From Corynespora cassiicola (lineage: Eukaryota > Ascomycota > Dothideomycetes > Pleosporales > Corynesporascaceae), in contig JAEUWY010000005.1 of the NCBI GenBank assembly GCA_022059125.1, positions 3,472,001 through 3,536,000 of the forward strand: a stretch of 64,000 bases of DNA, written 5' to 3'. Both the position numbers and the translations under genes were made by a program. Shown in pieces: positions 54,201 to 64,000 of this stretch. The notes under the pieces were generated by a model. The model made no database searches and was not told the DNA's origin. It saw only the letters and a program-made list of their open reading frames with translations. The first letter of the stretch is position 1. Every line of letters starts with the position of its first letter.

Positions 54201-56534
54201 CTCTTGATATTGTAGAGAACATCAGGATCCGCATGGAGGACGGCAGATCAAAGGAGGACCTGAAGCCCATGATACCCTGGTTCCGCGGGTTTACTGGTCA
54301 GACCGAAGAAATGGGCAACGATCGATACAAATTCACTGGCACTATCCGCCAAGTGAGTGACACTGAGATTGAGGTCACTGAGTTGCCTGTGCGATACTGG
54401 ACCCAGGACTTCAAGGACAAGCTCGAAGACATCATCAAGGCCGAGAAGACACCATCTTTCATCAAGGACTACACCGAATACAACACCCCCGACAAGGTTC
54501 ACTTCATCATCAAATTGGACGACAAGCACATGGCCAGCGCCCTTGCCAAGGGACTGGAGGAGGCCTTCAAGCTGTACAAGACGCAGGCAACTTCCAACCT
54601 TGTTGCTTTCGACGCCCAAGGCCGTATCCACAAGTATGCCTCGGTGCTCGACATCTTGGAAGAGTTCTATCACATTCGTCTTCGGTATTACGAGAAACGC
54701 AAGGCTCACCAGTTGGATGAGATGCAGAAGGAGCTGGACAAGATGACCAACCAGGCTCGCTTTATTCAGATGATTATTGATGGCAAGCTCATTGTCTCGA
54801 AGAAGAAGAAGGCTGTTCTCGTTGCCGAGCTACAGAAGCTCGGCTTCAAGCCTTTCCCTAAAGTGGCAGATGCCAAGCAGGCTGGCGAACTTGAAGATGC
54901 CATGGAAGATGAATCCGATGAAAACGAGGTCGCTGCCGGCGCTAGCGACTATGACTACCTTCTCGGCGTAAGTTTCTTTCCAGCCAACATATACAGATAC
55001 TGACATGGATTAGATGGCCATCTGGTCGTTGACTCAGGAGCGTGTTGAGAAGCTGTTGAGGCAGATTGGCGACAAGGAAGCAGAGATTGATGCTCTCATC
55101 AAGCTCTCTCCCAAAGACATCTGGAATCATGACCTGGATGCCTTTGTTGAGGAGTGGAATATACAGCTCGACGAGGAGGCGAGGCGTGCCAAGAAGATTG
55201 CCAGCATGGGTCGTCGTGCTTCTCAGAAGCTCGGTATTGGTGCTGGAAAGGGTGGCAAGAAGAAGAAGAGAAAGATGGACGATAGTGGCTCCGAGGATGA
55301 TTCTGGTTCCGACTATGGTCCTGCTAAGAAGAAGGCCAAGCCGAAGACTGGTGGACTGCTTAGCTACTTGCGTACTGAAGAGCCTGCAAAGAAACCAAGT
55401 GCCACGGCAGCTCTCAAGAATGGCGCAGCGTCCGGAACAGCAGCGACGAAGCAGAGTGGCATGCTGGGCTACCTCGCAAAGAAAGAAAAGGAGCCCACAC
55501 CTGCAACGGATGGTGCCATGGACATTGATGAACCGGAGCCCGCGCCTGCGCCTGCTCCTGCAGCCTCCAAACGTGGTCGACCGGCGGTCTCTAAGAGCGT
55601 CAAGAAAGAGAAGTCGACCCCAGTGCCTGTCGATTCCGATGACGACACCGATGTCTTCGCCGCTGTTGCCGAAGAAGCGGAGAAGAAGCAGCCGACTGGG
55701 TTGCCGGCCCGTCCCGCTCGTGGTGCCACCAAGAAGGCTTCAAAATACGTGGTCGACGAGAGCGAGAGTGACGATATGGGCGACGATCTTCTTGGAGATG
55801 TGAGCAGCATGGTCAAGACTATCGGCGCTAGCACCAACGATCGTCCTCTGTTCAACTCAACTGCGCGTCCAGGAAGTGGTGGTGGCCGACCAGGCAGCGC
55901 TACTGGCACCACCGCTAAGGTTCCTAGTCGTATTGGTGCTCAGAAGGGCAGCCCAATCGATTTGGACGAGGACGAGACTAATTACGAAGGTCTCATGCCC
56001 CAGGCTTCCCCGGAGAAACCGGCACCTCGTAACGTCAACGACACAATCATGGGCTCAGACGACGATGACGACTTTGGTTTTGGCGTGAAGAAACCCGCTG
56101 CTAGCAAGGCTGCTGCCAAACCGGCCAAGGCGGCACCAAAGGCGAAGCCCGCCCCCAAGCCCAAAGCTGCCGCTGCATCTACCGTGGTCGCGAAGAAGAC
56201 CACGCAACTGAGTCCCGCAGCGAAAGCGTACGCAGCTCGCTTGGCCAAGACAAAGGACCTCACAGCTGCTAAGCCTGCCGCCAAGACGAAGAAACCCATC
56301 GCCATCGACTCCGACGACGACAATGAGGACACAAACGACGCCGACCAGCTAGCCAATGACATTCTCTCCGATGACGAGGTCGAGGACGAGCCCACTCCCA
56401 AGCCCAGGGCTCGCGCCCCTGCTGCTCGCCCCGGTCGTCGGGCCGCTGCTAAGCCGGCCAAGTACGTTGTCAGCGATGACGATGAGGACAGCGATGAGGC
56501 GTCCGAGGCCGACTTTGACGACGACAGCGAATAG
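51243..56534 (+). CDS. TOP2: DNA topoisomerase II
   Basis: Passes one duplex through another to decatenate and relax chromosomes. Exons 51243-51662, 51719-54967 and 55014-56534 (introns 56 and 46 nt), 1729 residues. The N-terminal extension (1-135) is basic/acidic. GHKL ATPase: EILVNAADNK, NDGKGIPV and GGRNGYGAKL. TOPRIM: EGDSASLLALAG and DQDHDGSHIKG. The active-site tyrosine is Y904 in SARYIYTRL, after the conserved GGADAA. Coiled-coil C-gate follows, with the second intron just before MAIWSLTQERV. The C-terminal about 400 residues are a charged, Ala/Lys/Pro-rich tail with many acidic DSDDD patches, a site of regulation by phosphorylation and SUMO in other species. Confidence 0.97.
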
Positions 56535-59500
56535 ACGCTTTCGTTTGCTCTCTCCGTCCCCTTACTTCCCTCTCCCATGGCTACCGCTGAGTTTGTCGTG
56601 GCACATGCATGGTTTTCGGTTCGATACCCTGGGCACGTGGCGCTGGGGCGTTTGGTGGAAATGGCTCGTGGTGGTTCGTGCATGAGTTGCATCTGCCGTC
56701 TCTTTTTTTCAAAGGCCCTGCCTCATTTTCTTTCGTCTCTGATTTGTTTCCTTCGTATTCGTTCACGGCCTATTATGCTCTCTGGCTTTGCTCAAACCGT
56801 AATTTGGCCGCTGGGCCTACAAGATAAGACGGCGTTTACGCTTCGGACGGCCATCTCTTCTAGAGTGGCTCCGTATAGCTGCAATGGGGAACACTGGTTT
56901 TACTTTCATGATGCTGCGTTGGTTTGTGTGTGATGTGATGTAATGCCATCCGAGGTGGTGCTGTGCGTGATGAGAACCGCAAAGGCACGTGTCATGGATG
57001 GCAAAGATTGAAGATGTGTGGGAACGGAATGCACCAAACGTTGCCGTTGCCGGTGGCCTTTGGAGCAAACCGGATGCCAGCACACATGCATCCTCCCTCC
57101 TGCCCGCCAGTGCATGATCCGATAGCTCCAGAGTCGCGCGGCACGCCGTCTTTCTACGTGCTCGCAGCTGCCCAGGGCAATGGCATCATCGTACGGAGCT
57201 GTGGCAACAGCGTAGAGCAGGCCGGCTTGCCCATCTAGCTTTAGTAAACGAGGAGTGGCCATTCACCAGAGAGGGGAGTGTCGGAACGGAAGCCTTGTGA
57301 GACGGGCAGTCTGTTGACTTATCTTACCGTCGTCTCCTCCAGGGCCATGCGTGGCATTACGAGGCGGCACGTACGTCTGCCGTCTTGTACGACTGGGTGC
57401 GTTGGCGGGTTCGTGGCCCGCCTCGCACCCTGTTCTCACCAATCTCGCTGGCAGTATGGCCTTGTTCATATACACGACGCGAGAGCGCATTGCAGATAGG
57501 ACCTTACAAAAATCAACAAACTGCCACTTCATTCATGAGGAAGACGAGGGAGGCTGATGCGTCTTGGTGGTGAGGACTCGCTGGCAACCTTCATGCCAGT
57601 TACGCGCAGCGCAACATCATCCTGGCACGGACAGGCACAAATGCCCAAGCTGCTTATGAGACTAACCTATGAACTAGCACAACAAATATATCCTTGAATC
57701 GGAGAGCATCCTTAAAAGAAAAAGACTGCCGCGTCATCAGTGGGTAGGGAAGCAGCGCGTGCCCGTCCGCTTGACTAACTGACCGATTCGGAGGGGGCAA
57801 CGACGCTAAGATTCGTCACCACATTTCTTTAAGCAATAGCGTGCCTATAAGCGTCTCTTTCAATTTAGGTAGAGTTCCTATGAGGTGCACTACTGGTATA
57901 TTATGTGGTTCAGTGCACTGGAGATGGCCTGATAGTATATGCGGGGCTGGCCGGATACGACAAATAAGAAGATGGTAAACGAACTGGTGGACACGTACAT
58001 GAATCAATTTGGTCAGTTGTATGGTCTGGCCGAGCGCAGGTTGGGCGCAGGTTGAGGGGGAGCCCGAGTGGATGAGGTAGCAAGCTTGTCTGTATAATGG
58101 GATGAGGCAGGCTTTGTGTGAGTAGGGGGTCAGCTCCGAAGTCGCATCCAGGAGGCTAGGTCGTACACCAGTTTGTTAAGTGAGGCTGTGGACGAAGAAG
58201 CGAGCGTTCCTCGAATGGAAAAAAGTTGACCGAAGGTTGTGAACGGAGATAGGCAAGAAAGCATTGCCAATGCCAAGCAGGACTAGCCTCACGCCTCAGC
58301 CAGACCAAACCATTGGTATCCTGTATAAATGCCCTCGACAATGACTCTGGTGTTGCTCAACCTATACGTGTTAATGCGCCACAAAGCTTGATTGCATCAC
58401 AGCAGCTGTCAGTCAGCACCTACGATGAGGACAGCTTTTGCAAGCGAGTGTCGCGTCGCGCTGACATGGGGGTGGTGCTGCGTACATGTTCGCACTGGAA
58501 AGAGAAAATTGCGAAGTAGTTGTGTTTCTGAACGGAAATGAAATTGCGCCCTCCAGGGCGGCTTGTTGGTGCCATGCCTCCATCTTTGGGTGTAAGCGAA
58601 GATCAACTCGAGAAAAGCGATCCGTGAGATGTTTTCGCCGAAGGCTCTGTATTCTAGGAAGATGAAGTTCTGTCCTACTTTGGTTCCGGTGAATTGTCGA
58701 CACAAAGTATTGCCTTCCCGCCGTTTGCGCACAGCTGCGGTAACTCGGCGACGGAAGAGATTTTGACAAGATGGTCGTACTGCGCGCAATACCGCAGTTG
58801 CTGGGACGAAGAATGTTTTGATAGAATCGCATGTTTTATCATGACAGTAACCGCATCTCCTGGCAACATGTTGATGAAGTACAGCATGCGTCGATGAGAC
58901 ACCCTGTTCAAGCAGTATATGCGGGGAGCGAAGAAGGAGGCTAGAAGCACTGTCTCGTGTGCTTTGCTATGCTGATCTGCGGGTGGTCAAGGAAGGACAA
59001 GAGATGTTGTGTGTCGTGAGATCAAGAGTCTGTAGCCGAGCATGAGGGCCATCAAATCAGATGAGAACGGCTGGGGCTAATAGCAAAGTTGGTGGCTACT
59101 CGGTGTCGCAAATAGGGCCCACGGAGAGCTCGTGGAAGGCTGGCGATATGTTTCGGATTTGCAAACCCAGGAACAAAGTGCGGGAGTGCACTAGTTGCAG
59201 TGTTAGCCAAGGACCAATGATTAGCATCAACTTGGGTTCGGCGTCGCCGTTGGTCGGCGAAGGCTGCTACCTTCCACGCTATATGTACAACTGTCCATTC
59301 GGTTATTGAACACTGGGTGACGCTGGTACTCACTCGTGTTTGAGAGACCATCCCTTGGCTGCTGATCAAATCACCATGTATACTGACAACAAGTCCGCTT
59401 CACTTGGAGGCCTGCCTGCACTGCACTGCGGCCGGCACCGCAGCGGGAAAGATGGGCGAAATTCGATCCTGCACCATGGAAACGAAGATGATTATCAGGA

Positions 59501-62276
59501 TTTCATTCCAGATTCTGAAAGGCGTGTCGTACATGCGCATGCTGTGCGCTATGGAGTGAGTGTCAGGAAGCTCCAGCGGCCAGCCATGGTGCTTTCCTTC
59601 GGCTTGTGCATTAGTCATCCCAAACACAGTGGGAGTCGCTCCTGCCTGAAACTGCCTTACGGCACCCCAGAATGCGCTCTCGACCAACTACGTCCTTGGC
59701 ACGACTAACATGTATGCTCGCCTGGATATAGAGGCAGGGACACAAATGCAGTGCCTACTTCAAGCCTCTATTGCGTCCAACATCATCCCACACCATTGAG
59801 AAAAGGGGGCTCATCCCGCCTTTCTATATTGCATCATCAGTTATGCCTTATTTGATAGGTCTGACATGCCCGTGTGCATGGCTCTGTGTCTCTTTGCGGA
59901 AGCGGGCGACACCCGAAGACACATGGTCAATCGACGACGGCTTTTCCCTTCTCTACATGGATAGAAGTGGACGTGAGCGGCAAGGTACGTGTCCTGGTAT
60001 GTTGGCTTGGGTAAGTGAGGGCCAGTGCAGAGATTATACCAGGGCATCATCTCAAATGACTTCTGTTTTGACCGGACGGCGAGGCGTGATGTCGAATCTC
60101 CACCGCCATTCGGGCACAGTAGCAGAAGAGACTAGGATGAATGCATACGAAGGCCGCATTACAGCGCCACGTCGATGATGCAGTGATTCTGGAAGGGCTT
60201 TAGAAGAGGCGTCCATCAAGCAGTGGTCACGGGTTGTCACAGCCAGAGCTGCAGCCTGGTCTCCCAAGGTCCACTGGCGGTCAATACTGAGACAGAAACA
60301 CCGCCATTTGAGCCAACATCGGTCGACAAGCGGTCAATAATGCATATTCGCGATCATGAAACACCTTTCTTTGTTCTCGCGGGTCCGGTGAAGCACGGTG
60401 CAGGCAAATGCTAACTGGCAGAGGCTGGGCTTGCAAGCTGGTGAAGAGGCTTGCAGGAAGGATCGACATGTCTCGAGCATGAGCATGTCTAAGAGGGCGG
60501 TCATTCTCGGTGAGGTAGAGTCCTCCGTCAGTATTGATGATGAAGCGCCAGACCCATGTAGCTTTGGCGCGAGCGGCCCAGGGGGCTGAAGACTTCTCGA
60601 GTATTCTACCCAACAAAAACAATTCAATCAGGGCTCACCGACACTGACCTGGCCAACCATTTCTATTTGCGGCTTTGGAATTGTGCACGCTTCCGAGTGT
60701 CGCCCCCAGAATGGGAAATGGAACCACGTTTGCGGCCCTAGGCTGCCAAGTAGGTACGTGCACTTGTGCCCGCGGGAGGCTGCATGTAAACAGCGTACCG
60801 ATTCGTTCCTCCAAGCCATTCTGCCAGGGAGTATGGCAGCTCCGACTGGCCCTGCCGGGGGATGCCAACAAGTGCTGCCAGACGCCCCTTGGCTGAGTCG
60901 TCTAGTTTTATCGCTCATACGGAGTGACTAGGGCAATATCTGGCACAGCCTTCGATAAAGTGGCAGCTGATGCACTAGACCATATAGTCTTGTCAGTATC
61001 GCCGCTGTACTCTAGCAGTCAGATTCTATCCCAGCATCGAACACTGTCAAAAGGACGCCAAACGCACGCTATAGGTACGTTCTTGGTTGCGACCCCACAC
61101 GAATCTGGCACTTTTTGCTTTGCTTTTATATATGCTCAAATAAATGTTCTCTGGACAGAGAGCAGCCAGAGGCTCCCTGCCAGGATGCAGGGTTCAAGGC
61201 GGGAGAGGTGTTTGACGCGGTGAAACAGGCCTCCCTCGATCCTCTCTCCCCACTATTGCACCATCATTAATCCAGCTACTGCTCGTAGTCCCTGTGTTTG
61301 GTCCAATAAGTGCACCTCCCGCACCTTGACTTGTCAAGCCATTTGGTGTGTGTTCTGAAACCCATAATGCTCGCGCGCACACCGGACGTCGTCTGCAGGA
61401 AGCTTGGACAAGCTTTGGCAACGCACTGTCGGGTAGGCGTAGCAGCTAATGACAGGGAGTGGGCAAAAAGACGGGCTGTTAAAAAAAGGCTTTCGGCACG
61501 GCACAAGTATCCTTTCGCTAGCCTTCGATCCACATCAGTCACCTTTTGGAGATATCGCCCGGCCGTGCACCTCATCATCCAAGTGTTCGGCATATATTAC
61601 GCCCAAGTCTAGCTTTCAGGTGGTTTTCACTTGTAAGAACACTAATTCATTTGATCGTGCTGCCAGTGGGTACTGACCTGTCACTTCCCCGCAGAAATCC
61701 AGTGGCTGAGTTATCGTCGTCCAACGATAGCCGAAACGGCAATCCGTTGGATACCAAGCGACAAATACCTGTCATAGCCACGGAGCACATCCGTTTGACG
61801 GCAGGAACACTTTGGGCTCGCCCAGTCCAGAGTGCACCGCACGTTTCTTTTGCAACCAACTCCCCAGCACCCACCAAGGCTGCTGGCGGCAGCCTTGTCG
61901 CCCCAGGGCTCAGTATACGTTCCGACGGCAAGCTATCCATATACACAGGAGACTTGACAGGCACATTCGATAGCTATAGGTGGTCATCTTCCGTCTTGCC
62001 ACTTCGTTGGCCCATCGTATAAGGTGGGTTCGTCCTCGTGGACACCCTGCAAACACTCACTCCACTGGCCTCCTTCTCGCCCTTTTCCAACCGCAACCTC
62101 TGGTCCTAAACTCATACTATACTGTTGTTTCACAGCAGCTTGACCCTGCCTTTCTGCACTGGCCTTTGATCCAAGTTCATCCTCGATAAGCACCCTAGAC
62201 CGAAGGGTGTAAGACTATCCTGTTCTCGAAAGCAGTCCTTCCAGCTTCCCTTTAATACCTTTTTTGCGAAGACGAT
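56535..62276. other. 5.7-kb gene-poor interval before the APSES regulator
   Basis: The longest stretch without a supported gene. Short open frames (60-140 codons) occur in all frames, none with a recognised domain or linked by clear splice signals; the base composition is mixed, not strongly AT-rich, so there is no obvious sign of repeat-induced point mutation. No terminal repeats, transposase or reverse-transcriptase motifs, tRNA or long internal duplication were seen by eye. The first few hundred bases are TOP2 3' UTR; the rest could be long upstream regulatory DNA or a long 5' leader of the downstream regulator, or a non-coding RNA locus. Confidence 0.6.
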
Positions 62277-63944
62277 ATGAAAATACAGTCCCTACTTAAC
62301 CCATTTTGTGGAGAAAGGAATGGCAACCGAAGCTCTGAATCGCCGACGCCTGCTTCCACTCCTCGTACGTTAGCTCCCATCACGCCCATACCCAAGCGAC
62401 AGAAGATTCCAAAAGATGCGCCCGTATTTTCCGAAGGCAACAAGGTAGTCGGCCATGTCAACTACCCTCCTTTTGAAACATGCGACGACCCGGATTTGGA
62501 GAAGCAACATCGAAGATTTCAGGTTTATCCTTTGGGCGAGATCTACAAAAAGGGAATCCGGCACATTCCATACAACAGCGACAAGAAAGACTTCATGGAA
62601 AAGACGGCCAGGGAATCTTTTGAGAGTAGGTATTATCCACGCGCGGACAGGCTCTTGCTGACATCATCGTAGTGTTCCAATACACGTACAAGGTACCCGG
62701 AGATGATAAATTGTACACTGTAGTCTGGGACTATAACGTTGGATTGGTCCGCATGACACCTTTCTTTAAGTCCTGCAAGTACTCCAAGGTGAACCTCTTC
62801 TCTCCGAAAAAATATTACCTTGACGCTGATACGGATAGACCATACCTGCGAAAGCTTTGAGAGAGAATCCCGGCCTCAAAGACATTAGTTACAGCATCAC
62901 AGGAGGCGCACTACTTTGTCAAGGTGAGCAAAAGGGCCCAGCACGCGGAAATACCCCTTGAGCTTACTTTATACAGGATATTGGATGCCATATCAAGCTG
63001 CGAAAGCGATCGCAGCAACCTTCTGCTACAATATCCGCTGGGCGTTGACGCCAGTCTTTGGCCCGGATTTCCCCTCGGCCTGCCTACACCCAAGAGAGCT
63101 AAGCTTTGCCAAATTTCTAATAGACCCGGCCATCGTAATGGCATGCACGCACGAGACGAACCGATTTCGCATCGAAGGCGATGCCTACAAGATACTGAGG
63201 CCAGACCAGGCGTCCCCAACAAGCAACCCAAAGACGCGCTTTGCATCTCCAACATGGACGCTATCTAGCAGCAGCAGCACCACTTCCACCACCATGACAG
63301 CCACAGAAGGGTCGAGAAAACAGCTCCTGGCCAAACCGGCCGACATCGAGAGCGGCTACGGAACCGACACCGACCAGAGCGACAAGTACCTCTTCTCGCC
63401 CCAGGTATCTCCCCGGACCCAAACCTGGACGTCGGTGAACCGCTCCCAGTCCCCCTCGTCGCCGCCAGCTGCCCTGCCCCCGACCGCCAACCCTTGCACC
63501 AGGACACTGCCTCCACTGCCCCCACGGTCCATGCTGCCGACGTCTGTCCCGGGCGGATTTTACGATGGACACTACCACCACCAACCCCATCACCACCATC
63601 ACCCTTTTAATCGTCCCCCTCAACCTCACCTCAACTTAGGCACCAAGCGTACATTGTCCAAGGTAGCCATCTACGAGGTCGAAGACGAAGACGACGATGA
63701 CTACTATGTCGAACACAGCCGTCCCGCAACGGCGGACACGGACGCAGACTCGGAGCTGAGGCTGTTGCCGAGGCGGGAGAGGAACGGCGGCCATCACGGC
63801 CATGGCTACACGGACGGCGATGGCGATGGCGCACATCATACGCGCAAGGAGCTCGATGCCGCAGAGATTATCCTCCAGCTCAGCTCGGTGGACCAGTCGT
63901 TGCCGCCGCCGACGAAGCGGACGCGGCGTGGGTCTAGGTGTTGA
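62277..63944 (+). CDS. Xbp1-like APSES/KilA-N transcription regulator
   Basis: DNA-binding regulator; yeast Xbp1 is a stress- and starvation-induced repressor. Exons 62277-62625, 62673-62788, 62839-62923 and 62977-63944 (introns 47, 50 and 53 nt) give 505 residues. The APSES/KilA-N region spans about residues 100-275: [33 protein letters not shown], then [23 protein letters not shown] and [29 protein letters not shown], each given here in short blocks; the third exon is needed to join them. The C-terminal half is disordered, Ser/Pro-rich, with a His-rich cluster (about 400-415) and acidic runs, and ends in a basic KRTRRGSR that could be a nuclear signal. The long empty upstream region is in line with a complex promoter. 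Confidence 0.88.
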
Positions 63945-64000
63945 GCGGGAGGCGGCTTTTCGCTCTTCTTTCTCCCCCCTCTGTCTTTTCTCTTTGTCCA

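Overview
The window is nuclear DNA of a filamentous ascomycete (Pezizomycotina). Coding exons are dense and are interrupted by introns of roughly 46-107 nt (most near 50) with GT...AG ends and CTRAC-type branch sites. The gene set is also typical: complex I subunits, a fungal arylamine N-acetyltransferase, a Uds1 septation protein, Dfg5/Dcw1 wall mannosidase, APSES-type regulator and a PARP-E2 fusion. The class looks like Dothideomycetes, but that is an impression from protein similarity and cannot be proven from sequence alone. No bacterial, viral, rRNA, tRNA or CRISPR features were found, and no intact transposon was seen.

Layout, left to right: a PHD-MYST histone acetyltransferase (minus, running off the left edge), a small complex I MWFE-type subunit whose reading frame requires a 4-nt microexon (plus), arylamine N-acetyltransferase (minus), a Uds1 coiled-coil protein (plus), a microsatellite-rich convergent spacer, glycerol-3-phosphate acyltransferase, GPI-anchored Dfg5-type GH76 and a Ccdc124 homologue (all minus). 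Then come GH27 alpha-galactosidase with a C-terminal lectin domain, an aquaglyceroporin and CDC45 (all plus), an OPT transporter (minus), GPI8 (plus), TAM41 (minus), a two-BIR Bir1/survivin (plus), a probable COG7 (minus), an RWD-PARP-E2 fusion (plus), a GEN1/Yen1 Holliday-junction resolvase (minus), a large AT-hook protein (plus), topoisomerase II (plus), a 5.7-kb gene-poor stretch, and an Xbp1-like APSES/KilA-N regulator (plus).

Functionally the window is mostly housekeeping. Chromosome genes are prominent (MYST acetyltransferase, CDC45, BIR1, PARP-E2, GEN1, AT-hook protein, TOP2). CDC45 has two palindromic ACGCGT (MCB/MBF-type) boxes upstream and TOP2 has three ACGCG cores, suggesting G1/S control. 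Lipid and membrane supply (GPAT, TAM41), GPI-protein biogenesis (GPI8, and its likely client Dfg5) and nutrient uptake (OPT, aquaglyceroporin, secreted alpha-galactosidase) make up the rest. There is no biosynthetic gene cluster.

The most notable items are the 4-nt microexon in the MWFE gene, an array of about seven SUMO-interaction-like LDL motifs in the GEN1 tail, and the PARP core embedded between the RWD and E2 halves of a UBE2Q-like protein. All exon boundaries were read by eye from splice signals and conserved protein motifs; none is confirmed by transcripts.
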